From Acanthaster planci (taxonomy: Eukaryota > Echinodermata > Asteroidea > Valvatida > Acanthasteridae), in NCBI RefSeq assembly GCF_001949145.1, contig NW_019091355.1, forward strand, positions 3,036,814 through 3,100,813: 64,000 nucleotides of DNA, read 5' to 3'. The notes under the pieces were generated by a model. The model did not search any database and was not told where the DNA came from. It saw only the letters and a list, made by a program, of their open reading frames with translations. Both the position numbers and the translations under genes were made by a program. Shown here in pieces: positions 46,301-59,546 of the stretch. Positions within the stretch are counted from its first letter, which is position 1. Each line of letters opens with the position of its first letter.

Positions 46301-47209
46301 AAGACCAGGTACTAGGTTTGTACTGTGACTGCAGTGCACTATATGGGCCGGTTCCACACTTAGAATGGTTCCCCCCCCCAACTGATCTCATCCAAAGTGG
46401 ATTTCTGGACACAAAAAACAGAGGTCACGGCGAATGGCACCAGCGTCAAATAATTCCCTTGGCGAAATAGGAATCATACAAAAGCATTAATTTGCACGCA
46501 CAGTCGGCTGAATTTACCTGTATATCCACGCAGCCTTGAACTTTTGAGGGTACGCCCCCCAAAAATACCTGCGCTGTCCTCTTTTGAAAAGTGCAGGACC
46601 CCTGGCATTTACAAGAACGAAATGGCACCCACTGTCGTGCCATTGAATCCCAGCTAGTCATTGCGATCATGGTGTAAACAAAAATTGCTCGCTTTATTGT
46701 TGGTGTGTGTGACGGAAAAAAACGGGGAAAAATCCGTAAGGGCTGCCGGGAAGTTTTTGTTCAGCCCCATGAAAATGAGTTTGCTGTACATTCCGTTTGC
46801 GCCAGAGTTCTGAAAACCGGCAGCCCGTCCGACTGTCCGACTTGGCTACTTGGTTCTTAGGGGCCGGTGACAGGAAGCAGTAGCCTGACGTCTGATTTGT
46901 TTTGTCCCCGGACATCGGGTGACAGGATTTGACAACCCCTGCACCTGGGCGACCCCTTTTTCTTTGATCGTATTGCTGTCCACTTCTTCCTGACGACCCC
47001 CTTCGGGCTATAGCGTTTGTTTTCTATTCCATATATCGGAAGTCAGGAAAAGCAGAGTGTAATCCGCCTTGAGCAAAAGTACCCCTCATCGGTTGAAAAG
47101 AGCAATGTTAGTGGGGAGTGTTCGTTTTGTTCGTTGCGACGCGTACGCGTCGCTTGCTTCTCATAGTCGTTCGTAGAACTAGCGAAGTGAAGTTCCTACA
47201 AGACACCAA
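43366..47209. other. Region without recognised gene
   Basis: Mixed GC- and AT-rich sequence. A TTCGGATATCCGAT/TTCGAATAT-type palindromic patch lies near 45025-45080. Several open frames of 80-115 codons occur on both strands (for example 44086-44433 and 44728-44988), but none shows splice context or family motifs. Confidence 0.35.
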
Positions 47210-47620
47210 GGTCGAATTCGGGCGGCCTGTTCTTGACACGGGTTTCTTGTTCTCGCGCTCGAACGGCGGGGACATGACTCAAGAACACTGTTCTCAGAAC
47301 NATTCTGATTTTTGAACAGCTGCAAAAGTAGAGAGATGGCTTCCAAAGCCATAGAAAATGGGAAGTTTGGCAAAATTAACATTAATTATTTTCCGTAACA
47401 CAGAAATAAATGTTCCTGTCTATATAGAAAAAAAATTCAGCCCATCCAAATATCAACTCTCGAATAACGTAGCCTACATGGACGCCGCCACGTTGAATGT
47501 TGCTTGTCACTAACTACCAGCGATAACCAGTTGTTTGTTCCTGGCGCTCGAGCGGCCGACCCGCGAACAACAAATCGACCTGTTCGTAAACACACGGGAA
47601 CAAGCCGTCCGAACTCGACC
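47210..47620. repeat. Inverted-repeat element, GGTCGARTTCGGRCGG ends
   Basis: The left end is GGTCGAATTCGGGCGGCCTG. The right end read in reverse is GGTCGAGTTCGGACGGCTTG. Sub-terminal TTGTTC and GCGCTCGA words are also inverted. The centre (about 47300-47500) is AT-rich and includes a single undetermined base at 47301. No coding capacity. Target duplication not found. Confidence 0.6.
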
Positions 47621-49928
47621 CAAAAAAGCGTCCGTTGCTAGGAAAATTGCGCCCTCTCTTAGTCCCACTCGAAGCCCACACAGTTATCTATAGAAAATGT
47701 CACACGTTCATGTAAATCGCATAGGTAACGCTGTACATGCTTTATAGCTTACAGTCACTTCGCCCCATTTTCACTCCCCCCCCCGTCCGTAATAGTCATC
47801 AATTATCAAATGGTCGAGAGAGGAATTCCACAAACGGCACTGAGGTGTACACATAGACGTACATAGAAAACTCTACGGCATTCACTAAATTAATGTCGAC
47901 TGCGTTTTCCATGGTGAACATGTAGTTGAACTAACATCAGGTTTACTCCTCATCCTCTTCAAATTTATTTCAAAGCGATAGGCCTACACACCATTCTGTA
48001 CACATCGTTCTGGTAACTGTCGATGCATCCAGACAGGTGCCCAGGCGCGGATAAACCTCGGCGCACCGCGGCAAGACATTTTATGGAAACATGCTCGCTT
48101 CAAGCAGGAGCAAAACAACCTAAAACCGAACTCATGAACACAAAAAATACATACACATGGACAAGATACTAAGTTCTGTGAATTCACTGAAAGAAATCTT
48201 GCAATAACGAAACACGAAGAGAACTCGTGAAATTAACAGAGGCTGCTTTTCGAATGTTGCAAATGTAACTGGGAAACATGTCAACACAGGCGTTATCATG
48301 AGAAAAGGCTTTGTTTTGAGGTGTTTGTGAAGACGAAAAGACAACAGGATTTATTTGTCTTTCTTATGTTTGTTACGTTTGTTTTTTCTAACTTGCCAAT
48401 AAAAGATTGGGGCGAAGTGACCAACACCCTGCTTACAGCTTAATAGGTGCATTGCCAATTAGCCAACACATTGGCTAAGACTGCCATGCGTAGTACACCT
48501 GTTGCATTATATACACGTGCTCACAAACATAGTTGTAACGCCCAATGTATTGTAACCAACTGAATGCCGCACACTGCGATTTATTTTAATTACTTACATC
48601 TTTACATGTGGTGGTACGACTTTCTTTCTATACACAGCCTGGGCGCACTACTAGCGTTTAATTGTCAGTGTTTAGTCAAGCGTGAGCAGGTTAGGGCGCG
48701 GCGCAGCGCGAATTTCAAGACGGTCATTCTGAAACATGCCGTTGTGAGGGAATCACGTGGAGCGCCGTTCCGTCTTCGTTGCTTTCGTTTCCTGAGTTCA
48801 TAGCCACATGACGTTTTTCTTCTCTTGGATCTTTTGAATGTCAAATAACTGTTGCAGCAGCGAGGCCTGACCGGTGGCGGCCAGCCGACGGCATTTTGGT
48901 CGTGCGGGAGAAGATTCTGGTGAGAAACTTTGGGATGTGCCTTTCACGTGCAATTTTGAATGTTTCAAAGGCAGAATGCATGGATTTGTCGCATTAAATG
49001 CTTCGAGTTCATTCTTGTTCAATAGTTTCTGCGTCATCCTTGTTCCATGTTAAATGGTCAAATTACAAATCAATTTGTAATCGTTTGAGGATAAGTTTCC
49101 CGGATAGGCAGTTTAGACAAGCACGCTGTATTTATTTGTCGGTTAGGCACATATCGTACATCCTCCATTCACTTACCTTCTGACAGGTACAATGCTCATT
49201 GCAAATTACCTTATCCACATTAAGACATTGGGAGCACTGCGTGTTTTTAGCTCCTTATTAATATTTTCGGCGTGTTGAAAGCTTTTTCGTAACATACGAT
49301 TCCTGTAGAACGGAATAGTCTTGTATTAGAATTGTCACTAGTTGAGAGATGGGCTTTTAAGGACATGTAACCATATTCCTATCATGTACATAGTAGAAAC
49401 TCCTTCAGATTTCACAATACACATGTACATCGTAAGAAAGTGGTGGCGCTCTGTTTCGCCTCTGTAACGCGGAAGCCTGTCAGAATCCTGCCGTTGCTGG
49501 CGCTGCTTGCACTCATTGAAAATAGATGTGTGTTCTGCGTTGGTGTAAAGTTTAATCGCGAGGAGTGACACAGTGCGCGCACAAAAAACATGATACTGCT
49601 TTTCCCGTACTAAACCGTAACCACAGAGAGGCGTAGACTCTTTCGTTCTACCCAGAGCAGTCCACTTTGTAAGTGAACAATAATTGTTCTTATTACGATG
49701 GACTTCGTTTAATGCCTTCCATTTTGTAGGCGTTTATAGTTAGCGGCAAGTTCAGCCTGGTTGGTAACAGATTCTCGTCTCAAAAACAAATTTGCCTCAG
49801 TAGTGTCAAAGAAGGGGTATCTTCATTTTGTTGTAAGTAGTTATAAAATGTAATTATCATTTGGTGTTTCGATACTAGCTTGATATTTTTTAATACTTTG
49901 CGGATTGTTCTTGTGCCCTTGTTCTGAA
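47621..49928. other. Region without recognised gene
   Basis: No coding block supported. A C run lies at 47776-47785. Open frames such as 48564-48803 do not resemble known proteins. Confidence 0.4.
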
Positions 49929-50747
49929 GGCCGGTGTAAACGGTAAATTTGTCGCCCCCCCCCCCGGAAATGTGTCCCCCGTGGAACGCCCAGACTGTGA
50001 ATCACTTTATTTCAACTGCTTTCGCGCAGCATTTAGACAGGCACCGTGTCTTTTCTTGAATGCTCGTTAAGTTGAAGCACGGTGATTGGACGTCCTGGAG
50101 GATCCTTTGCCAATGGTTCGCGCGCTACGGCTTAGTCTTGGTTCAAAGACCTTTCAGTTGATCCATGACACCGCGAACCGTCATGGGTATACTGTACAAA
50201 GTGTATACTTACATGTACAGGGCGCTATCACGTCACGTCTCGCTATCTCGAGAGACTGAGAATACGAATACGGGCAATTCACAAGTGCGCCTCCAAGAGT
50301 TTGCAACGCGTTGACCAATCACAATGCGCGAAAGCCGTCGACCCTTTCCAAAGACAAATTTCGCGTACTGTGATTGGTCAACGCGTTGTAAACTCTTGGA
50401 AGCGCACTATTGTCAATCGCCTGTATTACTACGCGTGCAAGGAGTCTGCAGAATACGGATTGCCACCTTCTCCGATTTCGTGCAGAAACATAGCTCGGTT
50501 GATTTACATCTCATACCCCCCCTTCATTTGGACAGCTTGGTGAAGGGCTAAAAAAATCTAATTGTATTTCACGCGAGTGGACTGCATTCATCAACCCAAC
50601 ACGAAAATTACAACTTCTGTGTTGCAAAACGGGGGGAGGGGGGCAAAACTACCTGGAGGGGACTAATTTACCGGGCCAGGGGACACTCGGGTAATTCTGT
50701 CCCTCAGACAGTTTTACCGGGAGACAGACGTACCGTTTACACCAGCC
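49929..50747. repeat. Inverted-repeat element with GGCYGGTGTAAACGGTA ends, carrying a nested foldback
   Basis: The left end is GGCCGGTGTAAACGGTAAAT. The right end read in reverse is GGCTGGTGTAAACGGTACGT. Just inside both ends are C runs and GTCCCC-type words. A second palindrome (50267-50427) sits in the middle, so this appears to be one non-autonomous element inserted into another. No transposase frame was seen. Confidence 0.65.
50267..50427. repeat. Foldback MITE with AATACRGGCRATTSAC ends
   Basis: A near-perfect palindrome. The left arm has AATACGGGCAATTCACAA, then TCCAAGAGTTTGCAACGCGT and TGACCAATCACAAT. The right arm in reverse has AATACAGGCGATTGACAA, TCCAAGAGTTTACAACGCGT and TGACCAATCACAGT. 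Arms are about 70 bp with a short loop around 50335-50355. A half-copy with the same word order (CAATAGTGCGC, AAGAATTTGC, GGCCAATCACAAT) is at 51435-51505. Confidence 0.8.
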
Positions 50748-51416
50748 ATAGTTTGCCTTTCGCTGTACTGGTACGTTCAGCCATGGGGCAACAGGAGGGA
50801 TTCGCTATGCAGTGCGCCACCAACTGTTCATCTTGAAAAGGCCGCACTTTTCAAGTTTCGGTGGACGTTTTCCGTACTGTTCATCGCAAATGCCGTTGAA
50901 CACTCGTCTTTAATTTTAACATACAAAATTACTGTCATTTTAAATCTCCAACCGGTAACCCAAGATCTAACATCTAAGACACTCTGCAAATGTTATTCTC
51001 CACGTGTGCACCCACAATCCCCTAATTCGGGGGCGCATCCGCCCGCATTGTTTTCGCATAAATTATCTCTGCGAAAGCTATAGCGCAGCCGTTCGCACGT
51101 CCCTAGCGCCCTCACAGCATCCTGGATGGCACTTTTGTTGAAGGAAAGACAGCCGTTGCAATCCATTTTGTTGGGTGTTCGCTGCTTTACTGAAAGATAC
51201 AGTTCATCATTATGCAGTTATCTAAAAAGCAACTAACGAAATTAATGTAAAGCATACTAGGTTTAAAGATGGTTACGGGACTAACTGCACCCTGTGATAT
51301 TATTCTGTCTGCCAAGCTGCCATTTTGAAGGAAAAACAAAAGAAGGCTATTTCTAAAGATGCGTGTAAAGACGCGAGAACGTGTCCCCGGATGCTGAAGA
51401 CGGGGTTTCCATCAGT
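50748..51416. other. Region without recognised gene
   Basis: Sequence between two repeat clusters; no supported coding block. Confidence 0.4.
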
Positions 51417-52090
51417 CTTTATAATGGAGATCAACAGGCGTTTCACAATAGTGCGCCACCAAGAATTTGCTATAAAGCGTTGGCCAATCACAATACACGA
51501 AATGTGTTGACGCTTTTCGAACGCGCAAAGCGTACAGTGGCCACCATTGATCAGTGGTGACCACCTTTATAATGGAGATCAGTGGGTGGCCGGCCACCAT
51601 TGATCTCCGTTATAACTTGAAGACTGGATAAGACACGTAGGCCTACGCTTACGCATGATGAGGATTCGGAAAACGTGGACAGCTGGCGGTGAGAGTTTGC
51701 GGGTTTCGGCATGTGCATGCGTATTTTATAACATAGAGGTATATTGGGATATCGTATAAATCAAGCTTAAACGTCTTAGCTCAGAAATATTCTATAACAA
51801 AGATGTTCAAGGGATGGGACCAAAAGAAAGGGGTCTGTTTGAATTTCGATAGATATATTGCAGACACAAATGAGCTCGTATTAGTCGTAATATCCGTTGG
51901 GCTGTTTTCTATTCGTAAATAATTCGTAATATTCGTCGGATGGAGAGGCAACCTTTTCCAATTTTTCACCTCAAACACGTTTTCGGGGAAATTGTAAAAA
52001 CTGGGGTCTACTACTCGTACGGTATGTAATGGCGATCAATGGTGGCCATCGTGTTGGAGAGTCTTGGCGGCGCACTATCGCGAAACCCCC
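51417..52090. repeat. Cluster of degenerate foldback sequences (GGAGATCARTGG and CAATAGTGCGCC words)
   Basis: TTTATAATGGAGATCAAC (51417), TTTATAATGGAGATCAGTGG (51569) and the reverse complement of a third copy (ending GATCTCCGTTATAAC, 51617) bracket a half-copy of the 50267 foldback at 51435-51505. At 52028-52085 GGCGATCAATGGTGGCC is followed by CGCACTATCGCGAAAC, the inverse end of the same family. The arrangement looks like repeated insertion and rearrangement of one or two MITE families. Confidence 0.55.
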
Positions 52091-54086
52091 ATATTCAGGC
52101 ACAAAATTTAAAACGTGACTCGGCCATTTTGATCTTAAATCGACATTCTGTCGGGTCGTTTGATGGACTGTACCTCCAATCATGATAAAGCCGGTAAATT
52201 CAGCGCAGAGGTTTTACGTGCACACGGAAATATTGACCTGCATTATTGTTCTGTCCAATGAGAGCTGGCAGAAATACATGTATACGTCACGCAGTCATAC
52301 GACTGCGAACTGCTCACGTCCGTCGCATTGATTGGGTAACAAGTGCCCTTGCGCTGAAAGCCAAAAATAGACAGCTCAACTTTTGGACAGACGTGCGCAG
52401 CACCTGTAAAACTGGATGTTCGTTTTCCAAGTTCGAGTGGTCCTGTTTTTAGTCGAAGGGGTCCTCTGAATTGTTGGGGCTCTACAACTTGTTTTCCACC
52501 CTCTAATCATTCTATCGCACGCAACTCCAACTAAAGAAGTTAAAATTACCCGATCGGATCAATAAGTCAAACACTTGCGGGTTTGTGGTTTGCGGGGTAT
52601 TTTTTGCCTCGTTTTGTTTTCTTTCTTCTTTTGAAGGGCAAGTTCGCTATAGTCACGTTCATAAACTTGTTTTTCCTCGCCCACAGTTCATTCATCATCC
52701 TTTTCCGCATCCAACTATATATTACGGCTGTGTTAGGAGCACTCTTGCAATTTTGATACCACCTGACTTTCGTCCCTGTTCCATGAGCCCTAAAAAAAGT
52801 CAACTCACTAAACGACTTCTTTGTGATGATCCCTCAAGGTTATACCCGAAATGCAATTGTTCACGATAATAATAGTTACAAATAGCGAAAACAGCCATTG
52901 GAGGGGGGGGTGGCATGGGCTGCCACCAGATTCCATCCATGACTCCGTCATCTCTTTGCCAGAAAGTACAGTCACCCGGGTCTGAACAATGACGGGCCTA
53001 CCCCCCTCCCTTGTGCGACTGTTGCCGTGTAATCAAAGGGGAACAATGGGGGATCGGGGTGCATACACGGTGCCCCGTCTCCCTGGCACCTGTAGGCCAA
53101 CGCACTATACATCTCCCCCCCCCCGGTCCAGAGATGTCCCGAAAATTGTAGCCATTCTTGTTGAAGTTCACTCCGGATGTTACAAATAGTCAGTGAAAAA
53201 AAGCTGTAAAAAAGTGCAACATTGTAATTAATAGTTTTCTGTTCGCAACGAAATGAGGTAACTTCCACTAGGGCCTAAGCTAGCCAGACCACTAATTATA
53301 AGCATACGTGGCACATTATTAGAACAGGGTATATGTGCATGTTTGGCTGCAAGATGATATGACATTGTGTAATGGTTGTTGAGCCGACTTTTAATTTGTA
53401 AAGAAAGAATTTGACTGGATGGAATGACAGATTTGATCCGCGACCTCTAAAACACCGACCGCAGGCTCAAATCTCACTCCGGTCGATTTTGTTGTCTGTC
53501 TGTCTGCCTGCTTGTCTGCTTGCTTAGTTAGCGCTAAAGCAAGTTTCCCCGTGATGTGGTTCGTTTGAAAACGTCAGGACGTTGCTCCCAGATTACAAAC
53601 GATCACAAAAGTTTAGCAGAATTGTCGAGTCCTCAAAACTAAAAATCGTGTCCAACTTTCGGGGATTCCAGTCTCCTTTATCAAGGCAAAGGCTGACCAA
53701 TCGGAATGAATGGAATAATCAACTGACCCTCCATAATTGTCGAGTAATGAATCCACTCATATAGTCCTCCACCCTACCAGCAGTCCATGTAACACAAACC
53801 AGTTCAATTGTAACACCAACAGATTCAATGTACCCAACACCATCCAGCCAAGCACCCTTGCCTAAATCAGCCAAGCAAGACAAACTACCGGTACTCGTCG
53901 TTCAGAAGAGCCATAAACTTGTCTCGGTGTTGGAGATAATAGCTGTTGTCGGGTTAAGCGACAGGTTTACTTCACACCCGTCATTCTTGAAAGATGATTG
54001 CTTGTCAGACTGGTAAGACAGCACGAAGAGCGAAACCTTGTCATTGTGAACTATCTGACAAAGGATGTCTTACGAAATAATTGTTC
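52091..54086. other. Region without recognised gene
   Basis: No coding block supported. C runs occur at 53118-53127. A short tRNA-like 3' half (GCTCAAATCTCACTCCGGTCG near 53465) suggests a decayed tRNA-derived SINE, but no A box was found. Confidence 0.3.
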
Positions 54087-54454
54087 AATAAGCCTTTTGC
54101 GAGTTATCATTTGAATAAAATCTGGTATACTGAGTTATCTGAGTGCACCTTAACATAACGATTTGAATTCCCCAGACTAAAGACACTGTTGCTATACCTT
54201 GTGATTTGGGGCAAGCTTGTTGCATAGCGACCACCATCTCTGGAATGGACTAGGTCCTTTGTGTCCGTCTCATCCATTGAAAACAGTGTATTGGTGCAAG
54301 GCATCTTATGTGTAACTAAGCAAAAGCTTGGCCCGATTCACAAGGTATAGCAACAGTGTCTTTCGTGTGGAGAATTAACATTTGTATGTTCACGTGAATC
54401 TAAAGAAGTCAGTGTACTAGATTTTATTCAAATTTAACCCGCAAAAGGCTTATT
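54087..54454 (-). repeat. AATAAGCC-ended foldback family, copy 2 (reverse orientation)
   Basis: Ends AATAAGCCTTTTGCGAGTT and AACCCGCAAAAGGCTTATT are mirror images. The asymmetric centre (CACCAATACACTG to CCATTCCAGAGATGGTGGT) is on the minus strand, so the copy is inverted relative to copies 1 and 3. It contains the same short open frame on the minus strand (54304-54107). Confidence 0.8.
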
Positions 54455-57400
54455 CCTAATTGCCAAGACAGTTGGTTAGACTTAGAAGATAGAGCACGCC
54501 ATCTCCTCAGATCAGTTTGATCATTCGAATTAGATCGAAGGACCAGTGAAATTCCGTTATTACCAGAAGACCCTTAAAAACTAGTCGGCATGAAAAATGC
54601 TTCCAGTGCAGCCAAAAAATCAACACAAAACCACCCAAACGAATAAATGTGTTTAGTTGATTCTGGCTTCACTTCGACGTTCGCGTCGCTTGAGCGCTCG
54701 GTACCAGAACGCTGGTACAGAAGTGGCGTGTGCAAGAATGGAATGCACAGTTGACGACAGTCGAACCTCCCGGACAGTCCAACTTTCTTGGAGAAGCGGG
54801 CCGCGTCCAAGTCGCTAGGCTATCTCAGCAGCCGCACGTAAGCTTTCTGGATATACCAGGCACGAAATGACACAAAGGGGTACCCCCTCCCACAAGTCCA
54901 ATCCCTATACACACTCCAGCCCATTGTTACTTAACACATACTCCCCTAGATGTCTGAAAAAAAAATTCCTGAGATACCAGTATAACAATTACCAACGCAA
55001 AGGCGGGGGGTCTCTCTGTCCCATAGTTGGCTTCATATGTTTCTGGCAGCGAACCACCCAGCGGCAGCACCCACCTGACCGTCTTCAATAGGGGCGTGTG
55101 CTGTCACCAGTCGTAACCAAATCTAAATGTTGCTCGTAACTCGAAACCAAGGTCCTATGTGCAGTGTAGCAGGTTTTGATGCAATTCTTATTAACACGTT
55201 CCTCTACGTCACATTTAGCCATGCAGTCTTGATTTTTTGATTATACCATTTAAAGACATTTTGGTGCCTTTTTATTTCATGCTAATGTAATTAGCATATT
55301 CATAAGCAAAAGCACGCTGTCGTCCCGGACAGAAAACGCAGGCTAACAGCTTTTTCTGCACTCAAATTTTAAGGAAAGTTTTTGATATGTGTTTACTTTA
55401 GAAATTCGGTGCAAAGTGTTCTGGCAAATATTTAATTTCTTTTCCGCGGGGAAGTGTTATATTTACATTGTTATCGTTATTTTGAACGAGTTTCCCCTAA
55501 ATAACGTTAGATCCACGATACTTGACCTGTTTGTTAATTAAAAAGTAATGCTACTAGCAAACCGTGGAGGTGCACCCCATCCACACCGTTTTGTTTTGGA
55601 GCAACTTAATTTTGGCATAATATTTGGCAAACTTGGCAATAGTTATCAGATTTAATACACGTATCACCGTTTCTGCCTAAGCCTCTAGTTATGTAAAGCA
55701 ACAGCAAAATTAAATTAGAGCAAAATGCAATTATCAACATACAGCGGGAAAAGCGCCAGTTTAAGAGCCGCCCGCTTCGTTTCGAAACCAATTTGTGTTC
55801 GGTAATTGTTTTGGACACCGCCAATTTATCGCATCGGGTCCGATTTGAGATATTCTGTAATGTGTTTCAATGACAATTGCAGCGTTAGGTCTTTTCCTGA
55901 GCTTAACCATGGATTACTGTCATGATGTGTCTGCAAATGTTCTTTTTTTCAGCAGGTGGGGGCATGCCATCCTGCTGTGTTCATTGTGTCCTTTGATCAG
56001 ATCAGGGAACAGCCCGCCCATAAATTAATGTGCTCAGTGTAATCTTCTACTTACTGTGGCGGCTTGAAACTCTACGAGGTTTCGAGTGCACTGTACTTTC
56101 CTGTCAATAATGACACTGTGACATTTTAATGCTTATCAGTTTTTTCAGTCGCGGGCTTAAAGTGGTTGAACAAAACATATCCCCAAGGCCATGGGAAGAC
56201 ACCAGATTTGTTTTCGCTCCGTCAACATTTATGCTTTGCCGTGTCCCCCCTTTCTCTCTCTCTATTCTTTGTCGTCGAGCGAAATCTGCTCGTGCAGAAC
56301 GTTGTCATTGTTAACTAAATTCACACGAATCCACTCAGTTTTTGGATGCCTGCTAGTCATGGCCCCGCAACGTACGTGTGTAGTCTGCAGAACCGCTTAA
56401 CATTGTGCGTACATGTAAAATGTACAATGAAAGTGCTTGTTGAAGCTGAAGACTGAAAATTTAAATTGGATGCTCAAGATCGATTTTGTCCGAGAGTGGA
56501 AGATTGTTCCAGACGCATTGCTTCTGAACACATCCCTTAATATGGCCCCTTCGTGCGAAGCAAGGGGATTTGTGTCTTGTGAGGCGCTTCCTGACGTCAT
56601 CAGTTATGACCAAGCTGCGATCTTGGCAGCGCTATACTCGAGAATAGCCTAAGCCATTTCGGCATTCCAACAGCGCACTCCCAAATTGCATTGAAGCGCG
56701 TTCGAGGTCTGTCCGATCAGCCGAGCCTACACCGACTCACGCGCGTACTTTTTTTTTCTCGAATGACCTTGCTTTTTTGGAAATAACGAATTCGCTCGTT
56801 CAGGCTGTGCCCACTTTGGTTACGAATGTTGGCGTTTTATTTTGATAGTAAGACCGTGAAAGTTACAGCGCCCGCTAGGAATGCCACGATTATGGAGCTT
56901 GCATCGGAGATAAATCCCACTGAACAGACTGACGATGTGAAATGCGACGAAGTAAACTGGCAACTTTTTAGTATGTCCGGAAAGTGGGCCATGCAGCTTT
57001 CAAAGCATTAACAACAGAACTTGTTCAGGATATGTACACATCCCGTATAAATTACGGCATCCTTTTGTGTGAATCTTGGTTCGAAATACGACTTTCAGTT
57101 GACGCGCAAATCAGTTCGATTACCAGGGTTTTTTTTCGCCACTTTCAGCCACGCCGCGCCACAAGCTGACTGGCTGTTCCTCCGACCACATATCCCATTG
57201 ACCTGACCTTCTGACTTCCGTTGCATTATGCTGTCTCCCGGACTTCTTGTTCGGAGTTCCAAAAAGCCCTTCACGAACGAAAGTTGATACATTGTTGAAC
57301 TGTACGAGACCTTGTGACGTTTACCAACTTCGTAACACACATCAACACCACAGCTACACATTTTGTGAGCAGTGCAGTGTGAAAAGTGTAAAAGTTTCCG

Positions 57401-57978
57401 AGTTGTAGCGAATTGGCGTTCATTTTTGCTTTTGACAGTAGATCGTATGTGTTTACATTTACATGACTGCTCGGTCAAAGCATTACAAAAGCATCTGAGG
57501 AAAAGCGTAACGGCCCTTAATGGAGCGTGTCGACAGCCATACATCTAAGCGGTGTTCCTCAGATTTCACGGCCGCTACGCTGAAGTACACCCCGGCAAGC
57601 ACCAGTCACTGAGGTAATTCTAGCGTCTCGATTTGTGCTTTCTGCAACGTCCTACACACCTATTCTGGACTGGGCTGAAATACACTGCACCCAGGATGGT
57701 CTGGCCGACTTCCGATTTCATCACCGTGAGATTTCGGCTGAGGTTCCGCTTGCTTTGCTGCTACTCGAGTTTCGAGTACTTTTCTCGGAAAAGTTAAATT
57801 TTTGTTGTGATGGTCGACTGAAGTCATCATTGTAATTTACGTTAGTGCATTTACTGTCCATGGTCCGTGTTTTTTTAGCTCTGTAGTCGAATACAGTTCA
57901 GCATTTTGTCGGAGAACTTGGTACTCGAAAAGTACTTGACTACAACTCTGCTGTTTTGTGTCGTGCACGTGGTATAAC
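54455..57978. other. Region without recognised gene
   Basis: No coding block supported. Sequences at 57760-57953 contain TACTCGA/GACTACAACTCTG words related to the small foldback at 35053, much degraded. Open frames up to about 150 codons (57095-57544, minus) have no recognisable motif. Confidence 0.35.
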
Positions 57979-58074
57979 GGTTTGCACAGCTACCATCTTG
58001 CAGGTGGGTGCTTTTGTTCCACGGGGTCTGCACAAAGAAGGTAACTGCCCTGTAAGATGGCTACCACGCAAAGC
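57979..58074. repeat. Foldback MITE, copy 2 of the 8563 element
   Basis: The left end is GGTTTGCACAGCTACCATCT followed by TTGCAGGTGGGTGCTTTTGTTCC. The right end CCTGTAAGATGGCTACCACG then CAAAGC is its inverse. Order, spacing and words match copy 1 at 8563-8677, with the loop shortened. Confidence 0.75.
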
Positions 58075-59546
58075 TTCAATGCCCCACATGTCGCTCAACC
58101 CCGCCGCCGTGATGACGGGACTCGCTGTTAGAAAGCAAGGAAGCCGCAGATAGAGACAGGCAAAGCAATGAGGGTTTAGCTAAGGCCATGTCCGGACTGG
58201 GCTTCCAGAGCTGCGGCTATTTAGGTCTATTGTCTGCGATCTACGCGTATCTTTCCAATGGAACGAAGATCTAGACCTAGCTCCAGACAACAGATGCGAA
58301 TGCAGCCTTACTTGCTACCCATATCATAACAATGTATGCACGTTCAGTGCTCGCGTCAGTCACGCGTGCCCAGAAGTATTTGACCCTTATTGTTATTTAC
58401 ATCCGAATGAAATACATTTACAAGTTGTTGGCGTGTACTGTCAGCAATTGAAACAACGAAAGAATAGCAAATTTAAGACAGCACAATATTCAAAATTCTT
58501 GTTGATATTTTCTGCTGAAATACATGTACATTGAGATTTCTTCCTGAAATGGTCTTCACGCTTTTGCTCATGAATATGCAATCGGAATCAGCATAAAAAC
58601 CTAAGGGGCGCTAAGATGTCATTAAAAACAAAAAGTGACACAAAGTACCATGCATGTACAAGGACCGCACTTTTTATTTTAAAAAAAACCATGTTGCATG
58701 GGCCATTTAGTCTGTTAGGATTTCCAGGGTACTCCTGAGGGGATGGAGCATTATCGAAGCAAGGAATCTGTCATTCCCGTGACGTGCTCAGGCTGAAACC
58801 TTTCATTGGCAGTCATCCCTGCACCGACGGGGTCGAACTTATCGGCCCGTTTACCGGGGTCTTGCATGGCTCTCTCGAAGAAAGAGCGTTTGTCGAGGAT
58901 CACTGGGGGTCAATTTCACACTCTGCGGACCATGTGAACTGTAATTTTTTTTTAGGCACCAGCAACTCGAAGCACATTGCGTGTACATGTATGTGCTTGC
59001 TGGTATCTTCACTGAGGCATTTAAGTAGTGTGCGTAACTACGCTGGAGCTCAGGTCGGTCGACACCGGCTCATTCATCGGGTTCTGCATCCATAACGCGT
59101 CGTTACACGCGCGTGCCAAAATTTTAGGCTACATTTGGGTCATAGTTTCAGAACATGGACAGATTCCTTGGCCATACATTGCGGTACAGACTCAGCTCAA
59201 TTTCACAAACAGTTCAAACATTTCACAAAATGTTTACATTTCTGAAAACTTTGTAATGTGTGCCGAAGATGTTGACTTACAAACCCTAAAAATAAAGAGA
59301 TAAAAAGAATACATGTCCAGAACACAAGCCATTTTATGCTGTCGTTTGAACAAGAACTGCCGTCGTTTGAACTCGTGTGATTAAAATGCTCCCGGCAAAT
59401 TTGTTTGTGCTTGACGTCTGAATCCCCAGGTTTGCCATCTTGCAAAAATTGTAACCAATTGTATACACACTATTGTGTAAACACAAGGTTAAAGTTGAAA
59501 AATGCCTGAAGCTTCTAGAAATACCAATTTGTTGCGAGGTTTCGTA
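58075..59546. other. Region without recognised gene
   Basis: No coding block supported. Two overlapping plus-strand open frames around 58784-59303 have no splice or family support. Confidence 0.4.

Noticed and set aside
46142-46381. 79-codon minus-strand frame as a gene fragment
   Set aside because: Hydrophobic stretch but no recognised family or splice sites.
53441-53490. tRNA gene
   Set aside because: Only a B-box-like GCTCAAATCTC and a short 3' stretch are present; no A box or cloverleaf, so at best a decayed SINE.
57095-57544. 149-codon minus-strand open frame
   Set aside because: Composition looks random; no recognised motif, acceptor or donor arrangement.
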